Assembly: GCF_963576545.1 (NCBI RefSeq)
Contig: NC_083646.1
Location: 11,676,991-11,740,990, forward strand
Reading direction: 5' to 3'
Length of the DNA: 64,000 nucleotides
Source: Limanda limanda
Lineage: Eukaryota; Chordata; Actinopteri; Pleuronectiformes; Pleuronectidae
Shown here: piece after piece, positions 40,598 to 53,544 of the stretch
How the letters are laid out: every line of letters begins with the position of its first letter
How positions within the stretch are numbered: position 1 is the stretch's first letter
The notes under the pieces: model-generated
What the model saw: the letters and a program-made list of their open reading frames with translations, nothing else
Told to the model about the DNA's origin: nothing
Databases searched by the model: none
Program-made: the position numbers and the translations under genes

Positions 40598-43500
40598 TTA
40601 CTGGGCGATCACGGCCCTCATGATGTTAGTGTGACCGGAGCCCGGGATCCAGCCCGTCACCACGATCACCATGTCGCCGGGTTTGAAGAAGCCTCTTGCT
40701 TTACCTGTGGAGGTGGGTAGAAAGAAACAGAGAGGTATGTGTGAGTAAGAGAGGATCACAAAAAATTGGACAAACGAACACACACACACACACAGACACA
40801 CATAGACTGACCGATGTCCATGCCAAAGTTGACCCTGTCGTCTACGTCGTCGGCCCAGACAGGAGCAGGCAGAGGGTGGAAGAGGACGGGAAACACTCCT
40901 CTCAGCAGCTGGGACTGTCGGGCCACCTGAAGAAATGATGGTCGTTGATACACTTAAGTGAGGATTGAATGAATTCCCACAAAACTCAGTGGAAGGATGG
41001 GACATGGGCCAAGAAAGAACTCATTTAAGATTGCGGCAGACCCAGGAATTCTTAAAAAATCGATTTTTGTTAACATTGCGAGATTTGGCGATTTTTGTTT
41101 TTGGGGACATTTTCAGCAATTTCCTAGGGAATAATATATGAATTAGTATTACAGCTGCAGTACAGAACACACGTTGGCATCATATTCATGACCTACTTTA
41201 AATACGGCTCATGTTTTGAAACAACTGTTCCAGAATGAGCTCCATAAAACAGAAATACGCTGCAGTTAAGTATCTCTCATAAACATTCTCTGTCTGTGAA
41301 GCCAATCTGGCATCTTTAGCACTGTCACAATTCACAGCAACAGTCAGTGACAGTAAATAGTGACTATCACATATTATTCTGCTTTGAAAAGTGTGATTAA
41401 CAGTGTGGTCATGTTTCTGGCAGGACAAACACCGAGGAAGTTATGCTTTGAGTCCAAAGGAGCAGACGGTACCTGAGGGTTTCTGGTGACGGCGATGATG
41501 GGACAGCGAGGTCTGTACCTGGACAGGAGGTGTGATGATCTGCAGAGACCAGGAGGAGAGAGGGATGAGGAGGGAAGAAGAATTATCACCTCTGACACAC
41601 GTGAGCAATGTTTCTATAGATGACACATAGAATAATAAGGACAACTCATGTCAAGTTTCCAGAATAGATTGAGTTCTTCTTAAGCCAATACCTGACACAA
41701 ACTCTGGAAAATGTCCAGAAAACTGGGTCAGAATATATTACAGATATTCTAGGTTTCTGAACTGTACTCTCTGAGGGATGGTCACACTGAAACAGCTTTT
41801 CACTGAGGCTCCCATCGCCCATGTGCTGCTGATAAACTCTCTGTCAAGGTCACTCACTGGCCACAATGACAACGATCGCACTTGGTCGACAGTTTAAAAC
41901 ATGGCAACATGTTACATGCTGTATGGACGTGTCTCCATTCATTAATGCATTTTTGATGTTTTACTCAGGTCTAAATCTTACTGTGACTCCTCACAATTCG
42001 TTTCCAGCATCAATTTGCAGACCCAAAGCACAAAGCAGCATGTGGAAGATATATTCCCTTTTTTATTATTTGTAAACATAACTTTTCCACAACTTGAACC
42101 TTAATCCTGTTTCATCCTGCTAAAACTGTTTATAACCAAACTGTACTGTGCCATACATTTAATATATTGTCAATAACAAAAAAATTACAGATTTACTAGT
42201 GTCTGCTTTGTCGCATTGTCAAATGAGAATATTTGATACCACTCTCATAAATATAAAGCTACAGTCAGCAGCAACTTAGTTTAGCTTAATTTATATTAGT
42301 TAAGCACAAATACTCAAATAACCCTCATGTAAAACCATGAATTGTATTTAACAAGTGAGCTTTAGAGGCACTTGTGGGCAAAATTCATTAGTTTTGGATT
42401 GGAACAGAAGCCTCTTGGTTGAGCAGAGAAACATTTATCTACAATAATATCATACAATATAATAATATCTAGAACTAAGTCCCCTTTTCTTAGATGATAT
42501 CACAGATGACATAGCAACGGACCTATGAGTAAACTACGTTAAGCTAGCTATTGGTTCCAGGAACATATCTAATGCTCATACATGAGAGTTGTATCGGTTG
42601 AAAAAACATGTCAGTGAACAATTGTGCGGTGCTGACGTTCTTGCCTGGCGACACCATTATTGCACAGTACACACCTGCCACTGATGGTGAGGACGATAAT
42701 GGCCCCGGCACAGGATTTGAAGGAGGACTCTACAGCTCCGATGGCTGTGACCTCTGTGGGGTCAGAAGAGATCGGAGTGAGGCGACGCAAATCCTCAAAT
42801 AGCTGCTGGTGGAAAATGGCTCCCTCTGCCTCCCTGCAGATCTGAGAGACAGAGAGTGAGGCCGGCGGGGGGGGGGGGGGGGGGGGGGCACAGAGGATGG
42901 AGAGAGAGTTATCAGAGGGCACAAAGTCAGATTTAACAGAATGGACGTCGTGCACAAACACAGAAACACACACCGAGTGCATCATTGCGACTGCCTTCAC
43001 AGGAAACAGTCCCTTGGCCGTCTCCCCAGATAACATTACACAGTCGGCTCCATCCAGCACGGCGTTGGCGACGTCACTGCCCTCTGCTCTAGTTGGCCGT
43101 GGGTGGGCCACCATGCTCTCCAGCATCTGCACGCACACAACAGCACACACACAACCGCACACACAAACACCAAACACATTAGCTTCACGTCAGGCTCTTA
43201 ACCACAACCAAAATGTCTCCATCAGGCACTCCAAAAAGACGTGAAATAAGCCACTTTGTATTTTATGACACCATTTTCTCGCCTGAGATGAGAAAGTGAC
43301 ATGAGGCACACAGGCTTTGGGGAGAGAATGACGATCGGGGCTAATGGCTTTGTGGATGGACGGACATCAGCGGAAGAGAGATGAGAGATCATGGAGATTG
43401 AGGCTGGCGAGTATGACTTGGCCAGATCATTATTGGCATTCCGGAGATTGTGAGTCAATAAGCAAGGCAGACGGATGGGAAATGAGATAGCTCGCAGCAT

Positions 43501-46500
43501 TGCCTGAGAGACGGCATTTTTGAAGTAGTCGAGAAGCTGCGTTAGTTAGCTGATTAGTGTGTGTGTGTGTGTGTGTGTGGGGGGGGGGTTGTTTGAGGGC
43601 TCAGGTCTCTAGTAGCAAAACCTGCTATAATGCTGTCACTCTGAGTCAAGAGCTGTAGCATAAACAAGATATGGCACTGTGACTCAACATGGCTGCAGGA
43701 ATATGCATCCGGTTGTGTGTGTGTGTATATAACAAGATAAGGGTAACAAAAGAGAGGAAACTCTCAGTGTGTTTCCGTGTGTGTGTTTGAGTATGAATTT
43801 AAAGGACAAGTGAGCGTGTTTGTGTGAGCACATTATGCAGGAGTGTAAGGTTAATGTGCGCCTATTAGGTTTTAATGTTAGTTTACTCTAACTCTCTTGA
43901 CATTTCATTCTCCAAATCTGCATATTTTATCACGTCGGCATCCCATTTCTGCGTGGGTATGTTTGTGTGTGGCGCTGACCTGCGTGGCACAGATGACAGG
44001 CTTGCCGGCAGAGTTGCAGCGCCCAATCATCATCTTCTGGGCAATGAAGACTTTCTCCGCCGGGATCTCGATCCCCAGGTCGCCCCTGGCAACCATCACG
44101 CCGTCGCTCTCAGCCAGGATCTCCTCGAAACTGACGGACAGATTAGGGGAGATGAGGTGATGGGGGATTGAGTGAAAAGAAAAAAGAAAAGGGAATTGAA
44201 AAAGAGCAGAAACAGAGGAGTTAGGAGGGAGGAAGAAGCAGAGGTAGAGGAGGACAAAAACAATGACAGCACCTTGTTATCAAGGAAACATTCAAATTCA
44301 GGTCTCGACCTGCAAAGACAGGATTTTATCTCTGAATTCTACAAACATAGAGGATTGTACATTCTGATCTAAATCCAAAATATACGGCCGAAATCCACAT
44401 CCAGCTGTGATGAGGCTGCAAGTTTAACAAGAAATACAGATGCAAGAGATTTAAAAGAGGACATGTCAACACACAGAATCATAAATAAGTGAGAATCATC
44501 CTAAAAACTGTCTCATTTAAATTCAAATCTGTATTTACACATTGTCAGAGGCCGACGAGCAGCAGGAGAAAGACAGAGATGACTGATGGAGCTTAGAGAG
44601 CGGTTACATGAATTGTGTCACGGGTTATAACTCAGAGACAGTTTGCTCATCATAAATGTGTAACATCCAGAGTTGACAAATGCACATCCATCACTGACAG
44701 CAGGCCGACTACAGCAGAGGCAAGGCGTCAGCGCTGGATTTATAAGCCCTGTCACAGCCTCATTAGAAAATATTCACTGCCTTAAGCAACTGTATCGCTC
44801 AAAATAAACTGCGCCTAAATGGTGTTAAATAAGAACCGTTTTTTACGTGACTCACTTCTGGACGCCCTGCCGGCTCTCAACCTTGCTGATCACTTTGATT
44901 TCTCGTCCATGTGCCCCGAGAACCTGCCGGACATCCTTGACGTCCTGGGCCGAGCGTATGAAGCTGGCAAACACCATGTCCACACCCTGGGCCACCCCGA
45001 ACCTCAGGTCGGCCCGGTCCCGCTCGCTGACGGCCTGCAGGGCGATCAGGTCGCAGCCGGGGAGGTTGACGCCTTTGCTACTGCTGAGCAGCCCGCTAGC
45101 CTCCACCACCGTGTCCACCCAGTCAGGTCCTGCAAACATGGACCAGTCAAAGAAAATAAAAGGTCACTTAAAACAACCCTTAGAGATTGGAATGCATCAC
45201 GTTATATCTAAAAAAAACAAGCTAAAATGATTATAATTAAGAATCCAATATCAAGTAAGACCCTGAACTGAGGACAAAGAAAAGCCATTTCTCTGGAAAG
45301 TGCGTCAGCTGACTGAACTCTAGGTTACACTTAAAGAATGTATGTAATTAGAGAATCGTTTCATCTCTCAGGACATAATGCAGAGGGTTGGACGACTCCA
45401 AGGGAACCATGAATGGGTTATTCAGCTAAGCAAGGTTTTCCTTTAATGAGAAAGATTTCCTTCACAATGAAAGACACGCCTGATCATTATGTGCATTGGA
45501 AAGCAGGACTTCATATAGATAACAAGGTGAAGAGAATGAATAGTAGAATAGAATAATGGAGGACAGATATGGAGAACAGGAGAGTTAATGTGTGTGTGTG
45601 TATGCAGATGCACTATGTCCATGTATGTACTGTGTTTGTGTGTGCACATCTTTGTTTACATGTGTGTACTGTTTGTACATAAATGTGTGCAGGTATTTGT
45701 CAGAGACTGTAAAGATGAGACTATATAGAGATGGGTGAAGTATACCAAGTTCCTCCCACTATTGAAAAACAAAATGAATTTTATAACAAAGAAAATAAAA
45801 GGTAAAAACAGTTTCAACACAGACATGAGAAGGTGATTTGAGCTTCTTCACCTATTTCTGTGACTTTGAGTCCGATGAGGCCGTCGTCAATGTAAATGGT
45901 TGTTCCCTCCTTGACGACCTTGGGGAGGCTGGGATAGTCCATCCAGATAATCTTTCCATCTGTTTTGTCTTTCTCACTCTCTGCTGTCACCACACGGACA
46001 GTGCTGCCCTTCTGCAGCACCACCTCATCCTCCACTTTCTGTTCAAACACACACACAGAACAAACACACAATGGAGAGAAAAGAAAGAAAAAACATTATT
46101 GACTCTCTCTTATTGATGCATTTTTAAAGGAAGCGGCACTTGTGGGGGGTAAAATTTGAAGTAGAACATTAAATTGTATTTTTATGTCAACACACTGGTC
46201 TTCACAAACCTGTAGAGGCTGTTTTTTGGTGAGTGCCTCACCACAAAGAAATGGAAATGGTTGTGCAAGTTCATTGTTTCTTTAAAGAATCCTACCAACA
46301 TGTCAGCATTGCAGTATGGAAACCTTCCAACTACTTCAACAAGCTGGTGAGTTTGTGTCTGAATAGTTCCAGTTCTTTATATCAGATATTTTCTGTGACA
46401 GTGACGATGAGTTTTTGCTCTATGACGTGAAAACGATCACAAAAGCATTCCGCCTGCCTCGTGCAAAATATTTGATTGTGCTTGGATTTAAAGTGATTGG

Positions 46501-47856
46501 TTATGTGTGCTCGTTTTTTTATATTATACATTTTGTCACCTGCTAAAGCATGAAGGAAATAACATGACACATCAGGGTTTGTGATGCGTGACAGACAAAT
46601 TAGCTTCTACTTTTTTTTAGATACATTTTAAAAGATTAATGTAACATTCTCAGCTTGTGACTGATTATGTATGAGCTACTGATGAGATTTAAAGCAGAGA
46701 TGTAGAAAGCCAGAGTCAGTGAGCAGCTCACACGTCAAGCTTAACGAGACATTCAGCGGTTTCCGACAGCTTGGAGTTATTTGTTCAGCAGGCGACGTGC
46801 AACAGCAGCACAGCCAGGAAAGAAAACAAGCTGATGCCAAGAATTTCCAGTTCAGGCAAAAAAATTGGTATAAAGGATTGTGAAAATTTGCTGCAGCTCT
46901 TGCACGTCACTGCTTGATTCGTCTCAGACTGTTTGACGGATGAAGCAGGACGCACTCACCCCGTTCACTAATCCAGTGCGGATCTCTGGACCCTTCGTAT
47001 CCAAGGCGATGGCGACTGGCCGGTAGTACAAGGGGTCAGAGGTGATCGTCTCCACCGCCTCTCTGATGTTTTTGATGGTTCCACCGTGGTACTGACAGAC
47101 AGAAGTAGGGAGACACACAAAGGATCATGACGTGAATTGAATGAATGTGTTTGTGTGTGTGTGTGCGTGTGTGTGTGTACGTTCTGTTTTGTGACAATGG
47201 GCACATCTGAAGGACGTACTTCATGTGATCCATGAGAGAAATTCAGACGAGCGATGTTCATCCCTGCTTTGACCATCTCCTGCAGTTTGGCGACTGATCG
47301 TGACGCAGGACCTGAAACGAAGAGGAGGAAGGAGAGGAAGGGGATTTTACGTTTTGACCATTTCTTCATATTTCCCTGATATTTCATGAGCCAAGAAACT
47401 AATAAGCAGATTAATCAATGAACACATTGATTGTTAGAGAATGAAAGCTGCTCTGGGGATATAAAAAGCTGGTTGTTTGTTTGCTTCTTCTTATTTTCTC
47501 TATTTTTAGGCAGCAGATAGAGCTGAGGAGTCGACCCACAGACAAGGACCAGACCCAGCCAACACACCGAGGCCCTCTCACACACAGGAGCTGGCAGACT
47601 GACAAGGAACCAGTGGTGACGTACAACAGTTACCAGAAAACCAACTTGAGACTGAGACTTGCCGTCTGCAGCTGCTCGTCACACTCACCGATAGTGCAGA
47701 CGATGCTGGTGTTGCGCGCTGTGATTGGCTCCTGGTCGATGTCCAGCAGACAGAGATGCTCCAGGAAGGTGTCAGCCATGCTGGCGTCCAGCTTCTGGCG
47801 TTGGATGAAAGAGTCCGGCAGTGCCATGGCCTCTGAGTAGCGCCTGATTAGAGCTG
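40598..47856 (-). CDS. pklr: pyruvate kinase, liver/red-cell (PKLR)-like; 5' end open
   Basis: Exons: 47689-47856, 47220-47311, 46960-47091, 45852-46038, 44856-45129, 43980-44130, 42974-43126, 42675-42841, 41473-41539, 40812-40926, 40598-40704. The ATG at 47825-47827 gives 527 residues, but the frame stays open upstream to an acceptor at 47857. Cytosolic enzyme converting phosphoenolpyruvate and ADP to pyruvate and ATP, the last step of glycolysis. Seen: [18 protein letters not shown], active-site signature [35 protein letters not shown], allosteric-site TISGRS and C-terminal [17 protein letters not shown] rather than PKM is favoured by [23 protein letters not shown], hcn3 next door and only one 167-base exon where PKM has two alternative ones. 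The usual 182-base penultimate exon is split here. Expected to be activated by fructose-1,6-bisphosphate; an RRYS site fits liver-type control by PKA. Confidence 0.94.
40985..41140 (+). repeat. dispersed teleost-type repeat fragment in pklr intron
   Basis: Blocks GGACATGGGCCAAGAAAG, GACCCAGGAATT and CATTGCGAGA recur in the order seen near 6000-6070. It lies in the intron between pklr exons 9 and 10. Confidence 0.55.
41540..42674 (-). other. pklr intron 8
   Basis: A 1.1-kb AT-rich intron. I looked here for a second copy of the 167-base exon (the PKM alternative exon) and saw none. Confidence 0.7.
42867..42888. repeat. G22 homopolymer (C22 on the pklr strand)
   Basis: An uninterrupted run of 22 G inside the 132-base intron before pklr exon 8. 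On the coding strand it is C22, about 25 bases upstream of the acceptor. Confidence 0.9.
43558..43590. repeat. GT microsatellite followed by G run
   Basis: (GT)n then nine G, inside a pklr intron. Confidence 0.85.
47828..47856 (-). other. upstream in-frame extension with RRYS (PKA-type) site of pklr
   Basis: Between the acceptor (CACAG, a NAGNAG with a second AG three bases on) and the first ATG, the frame reads ALIRRYSEA with no stop. Human liver pyruvate kinase has YLRRASV at the same place, at the start of the exon shared by its two isoforms. The phase is consistent with a tiny upstream exon supplying the initiator. That exon is not identified. A weak candidate ATG lies near 47961. Confidence 0.6.
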
Positions 47857-50800
47857 CTGTGACAGAGAAACATTGTCAGCAGAGCGGAGACGCCCGGGGG
47901 AGACGGCCAGCTCCACCTGTGAGCACGCAGGAGCTAAACACCTCACACACAAATACGAGAGTCATTCATTTACGAGCTAATGATGAAGATGGAAAACAAC
48001 ACCTCCATGTGTTAGGCAGGAAGAGCAAAGATAATAAAAAGAAATAGCAGGTAACAGCAACACTGTTTAAATCTACGGTCAGAGCGGAGAATACAAGACT
48101 AGAAACGTGAACAGCTTGTCAGAGGTAATAATATTATATTTGCACACAAAGACAAAAACACAACATGTTCACGTGAACTGACTACAATGTGGATGCGTCA
48201 TTAAAATGTATAATCTGACAAAATCTGAAAAAACACTGTTTAAAAAAATCTAACATGTAATAAAACTGTATTTAAAAAAATAGACAGGAAGCCTGACATT
48301 AATGCCACATACGGTTTTATACTTATATTTGAAGCGAATCAAAATACATGATCTCCACACCTGCAGTCTTGTAATATAATGTAGAGTTAAAACTGAAATG
48401 ATTCAGACACGATTCAGCTTCACACACGGTTTCATGAAACACATTCACTCTCCGTCTGAATGAATCAAGGAAACAGAGACATCTTGTATTCTCAGAGGAG
48501 AAGATCTGACTGGGTTGTGTTGTTGTTGTGTGTGTGTGCAGGAGCTATGTGTTCTTTTCCATCCTGAAAAAGTCTCTGTGAACAAATGACAAGCAGACAG
48601 GAGCTTCCCAAATAAAAATGACAGGTTTTCATGTGACAGCAACCTGTTAAACACTGAGGCAGTATCTCCCTCCGTTTCCTCATGAGCATCATCACCCTCC
48701 TAGTATGTCCCCAGTTTGTCTTTGTCTATGTCTGTCTTACGCCAGCTGTATTAAGACCCGGTCCCCTGGGACTCACTCTGTTCATTCACTGTATTCACAT
48801 GCTACAAACCGTACAGCCAATAAGAAATCCAGTTCTGCGTATTTTCCAAGTGTTTGAGTTTTACCTGGTAATTTAATTGTTTCTGCCTCAAATCCCTGCT
48901 CCTTGTATATAAGATCTTACTGACACACTCTCAGTTTTTCCTTGTCTGCCTCCACACGCCATCAGGATGTTTACGATGAGTTCTGCATTTTCATTTCAGC
49001 GCAAATGGCAAATTTCCACATTGTGAGACAAATAAACAACCATCTTATCTCATCTTATGTTAACAAACCTGTCATTTGGTCACCTCTTCAAATAATACCA
49101 GCTTGAAATGCCTTTCATTACTCTACATTCCATACTCATTACACACATCATTACATCACCGTAACAACTCCACCAGTCATCATCTCTGCTTAAAATGTCA
49201 CCAGCCAGGTGTCTCTCGTGCAAAGCATTGTGGTACCTGGCTGAGTCCTTTGAGGCAGCACAATGGCATCCATTCAAAAAGATGTCACCGTCAGTCTAGC
49301 CTGCAATTTCTGCCACCACAGGGGAGGAGAGAGTGAAGACCAGAGAGGGGAGCCTGACATACAAAGGTTGATGCTAACAGCACCACGGGAGCCAAGAGGT
49401 GAGGACAAAGAAGGGAGAGAGGAAGGGAGGAAGAAAGAAGGAATCTGTCAAGGGAGGTTTCTGTCAATCAGCTATTTGTGTCCTTGTTTCTTGTTAACCT
49501 AATGGCTGGTGTCATGTTTTAAATTTGTCGACCTCCTGCTTGTTCCACGAATCTCTGCTGAAGAAACCTGAGGAACATACCTGGTGAAACTGACTGGGGA
49601 ATTTGCAGGATAACTGGAACACGCACAGCTCGTCCATCCTGTAGATTTAATATCTGTCAGTATTTTCTCCCTCTTTCTCTTTGTGTCTTTCTCTCTCTTT
49701 CTCTCTACACCTCCCTGTGACCCAGTTCTGCCGCTCTGCTGCACACATCATTACGTGTCCCACTGAGATCCTCCTCTGACACATCCCAGGGTGCATGCAT
49801 GAAAACACACACACACGCACGCACACAGGTACCTGTCTTCCTTTCCTGGAAGGCAGATAAATAAAGCAGACTCTAGGTCAAAGACACAGATGTTGCAAAA
49901 TAATAGTCAATGCACAAGCTTTACGACTGATAAGAAAGGTCAGCCGGTGATGTGTGTGGCCAAAATATATGCCAGTAAAAACTGACTGCAGTCGGTCACA
50001 TTCCTGAAGAGAGGTCAGCGCATGTGTCCATTCGATCAATGAACCCAAAGGTAAGAGGGCAGACCATTGTTAAACTGCAAATTTAAAAGCATGAGACAAA
50101 TGAGGCAGCAGTCACACATAGGTGATATGCTATTATGTGATATGAGCTTTTGACAGATATACTGGTGTCGGCGTTTGTGTGTGTATAAAACGTTTGATTT
50201 CTAATTAGAAACGATGCAGAAAGAAATTTGCATTTATGTGGACATTTTACTTTCTTAATTCACATTCTACATATGTGTTTTCTGTTATTCATATCTATTT
50301 ATAATAAAGTTTAAGATTTAACGGTAAAATATCAAACCTTACTACTTATTTTGATAACAACATAGGAACCAACTGCCACAAAAAATGAGCCTTGCACAAA
50401 GCTCAGTTCAAATGAATATAAAGTTAAGTAAATCAGGGATTCTTAACAGTGCTATGCTTATAAATTAAGGTTTTTTTTTTATTCATTTATACAATTTGTT
50501 GTAACTCTGCACCCCTCAATACAAAAATGTCCTTGGTCCACTTACCCATGTTGAGTAAACCTGTAATGATCCAAATCCACTTCCCAGCTCCTCCTCTATA
50601 TCTTTGTTGTAGGACGTCTTGGATATTTTTACTCTTTAATTCTTCTCCTCTGTCTTTATCCTTTCCTGTGCTCACGTTTTGCACTTGTCGTCCTCTTGTG
50701 TCACAAGTCTACTTCAGCCTCTTTCACTCATTTCCACCCTCTGACCCCTCGTCTCCTCCCACTCGCACCTCGTGGAGCGACGCCACTGCTTGCAACAGAC

Positions 50801-53331
50801 GGGTGATTATGCTGAGTTGGTGAAGTTTGGGCCTAACTGGGAAAGAGAGATGCTAAAAATGGAAGAACTTTATGTCAATAGACTCGTTGACCCAGAGCTA
50901 TCAGGGTGTGGGCTACTACAGTACAAAGTGGCACATGCCTTGGTTGCAGATTATGTCATTTTAATCTTGGTCCTATCAACTGAACTTTAGAAATACGTGC
51001 ATTCCTTTTTTACAAAATTTGGAAATATTGTAAATATAGGTCTCTTCAATGGTGGAACTTGTTTTAATAATTATAAAAATATAATATAATAATTCTGATA
51101 TGAAAGTGAATAGTTTATGGTTTGGGAATGTTGGTTGAACAAAATGTGTTTATTTTAATATCTTAAAAACTGATAAATAAAATGGTTTATTATATATTGA
51201 TTATAGTTACAGATGAAAAAGTAAAGCCTTTTAAGAGTGACGTATTAGAGAGTGTTACTTTTCTTGGTTAGATTCAATATTATTCTATGGTAGGGCTGGG
51301 GAGCTGTTTTCCTTTTAGGGACCATTTAAATTTTCATAACATCCTTCTAGGGCCATACTAAATTATTGAAGGACCCATTTATCAAACTAACCTTCCTAAT
51401 GTAATGGCTCAAAATGAGGCACCTGAAGTCAGATGGTAGAGATGATGATGCTCAATCAGTCGTTGTGAATAATCCTTGCAAATACAAACGTTAAGTCAAG
51501 AACTGTCACGTAGGTAGAGGTTTTAAACAGAGATTGAAACTTCAGAGCATTTCTCGTGCAAATGGGAAAATCCTCACGACACATATGTGCAGTCTGAGCT
51601 TGAGCAGGAGATATTTCAACTGAAGCTTTGGGCTTGTCGTTGTTTTGCAGTTCAATGATCTCATGTCTTATACGTTGTCACGAACATCAGCTGGTTCAAC
51701 ATTTATCAGTTTAACAAATATGTTAATTTTTTGGTTTAATTTGTATCTCCTAACTTTTTAAACAGCATATTTTCTGTGCTGGCCTGGTCCAGCATTGCTG
51801 CATCTTTTAGGGCCTCCGTCAAAAGGAGGGCGAACCCCTCACAGATCTTTGCTCGTCTGATGACGTCAGACCAGTAGTTACAGTAAGATAAATCAAGTGG
51901 TTGCACTAATCAGATTTCCGTCCTTTTCTTTCTCTATATCGATCCATTGTGAACTGTAATTTACTTGGGAGTATTTGCCTTGTATTTCCTTTTCACCAGT
52001 ACTATATTGTACAATATCTTTTGCAGTTGTTCGAAATTGTTTGTGTGTTTGAGTTGTCTTGATGTCGTAGCAGGTTCAGCTTCTTAGCTATCAGCTCACT
52101 CGCTACGAAAGTCGCCTCGTAACTCATGCACAAAATTTTAATTGTCAGAGGTTTATTTTTAATCTGAGTTTGTATTCACAGAATTCACAGCTTTAATTTC
52201 CACGTTCTGCACAATTTTTTTTATCAAGTCTGTCTTCTAGGTTTTATAATATTTGATTTTCTATGACTTTATTTTCCTTTTTAAATTGTTCTTAAAACAT
52301 TTTTTTCTTATTGCTCAGGCTGTGTTGTGTCTTATTCTATTGCTGTATTAACGATATTGTTAAGCACCTATTGCTACTTTGCACGAAAAGCCTGAGTAGA
52401 TTTGATTTCTTGAGTTAGACAACTGTCTTACTCATAATGATCAAACTAGACTTTGTCAGATGAGGCCACACACAGAGATGATGTGTCCTTCACTCACTGA
52501 CACAGTTTATTCAGTTCCTGGGTCCAGGTCTGCAGGGCTGTACCCTGGAGAGTTGCATCTATGCACAGTCATGCATGAACCCAGCCTGACAGGGGGTGTA
52601 AATCTTTAGCCACAGGACAAACAGACCTTTGCTCCTGAGTTGACTTGAGAAAATCGACCCTGCAGCCCTCTGCCCTGTAAACCAGGCATCAAGTATGATA
52701 TAATAGAACCGCACTTGATACCAGACTGGAGTAAAGGTCGGTTTTACGCATGGAGGCCAAGGTGCAATGTCATGACTCATGATATTCACCTTTCATGTGC
52801 AACACTTCTAATAGCCAACTAAAATATGAGAATAAATCATTAATAAATGTAGTTGAAGATTTAAAAAAGCAGTACTCGTATAGAACGTTCTCCCACTGTA
52901 TTGAGCAGATCCATTCTAGTGTGTTAGTGCTGCAGTTTGTCTAAACTACTTTTACCTCAGAACAGCCGCAAAAAACAGTGATCAATACCTGAGAGAGACA
53001 GAAATAAACAGGAAGCAGAAACAGCAGGAGCGAGTGGAAAAAACAGCAAAAGACAATAATCGTGTCGGCACGATGTCGATTGTATTAATGGGTTCACGCA
53101 GAACAGATGGATGAATTCGTAAAGTTCAGATGTTTAGAGAGGAAATGACCAACCTGTTGAAATGTGATGCGTCAGGAGGGACTGGTGAGGAGAGACCTAC
53201 TCAACACATGGAAATGAACGGATTGATGGTAGTTGTAGCGCCATCTAAAGGATGGAAGTGGTAATGCTGCTTTTTGGTGTGTGCAATGGCTTATAAGCCA
53301 CAATGAAAACAACAGGAGGTAGAATTGGTTC
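47857..53331. other. intergenic region, pklr 5' side to cyp11c1 3' side
   Basis: No coding exon beyond the missing pklr first exon is expected here, and none is supported. The DNA is AT-rich, with short CA runs and low-complexity Lys/Glu-type frames that look spurious. The pklr promoter should lie in the first 1-2 kb but has no feature I can identify. The stretch 51290-51880 begins with a TAGGGCTGGGG motif and looks like a decayed repeat. Confidence 0.5.
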
Positions 53332-53337
53332 TTTATT
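53332..53337 (-). terminator. candidate polyadenylation signal of cyp11c1-like gene
   Basis: AATAAA on the minus strand, about 208 bases past the stop codon. Confidence 0.5.
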
Positions 53338-53437
53338 CGTCAGCAAGATGGAAACCTGGAATGAATATGAAGATCAGAACCTTCACATTATGACTATTTT
53401 ATGTGATTCACCATGTCAAGGAGTGATGAGATTATGG

Positions 53438-53438
<1 letters not shown>

Positions 53439-53520
<82 letters not shown>

Positions 53521-53544
53521 TGTGTGTCTGTGTGTGTGTGTGTG
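53439..53544. repeat. long TG microsatellite in cyp11c1 3' UTR
   Basis: About 39 TG units (53441-53518) followed by shorter interrupted ones. On the gene strand the CA run begins immediately after the TGA stop, so it makes up the start of the 3' UTR. Confidence 0.95.

Noticed and set aside
51290..51880. Possible second hAT-like element starting TAGGGCTGGGG
   Set aside because: No matching right-hand terminus or target duplication could be found.
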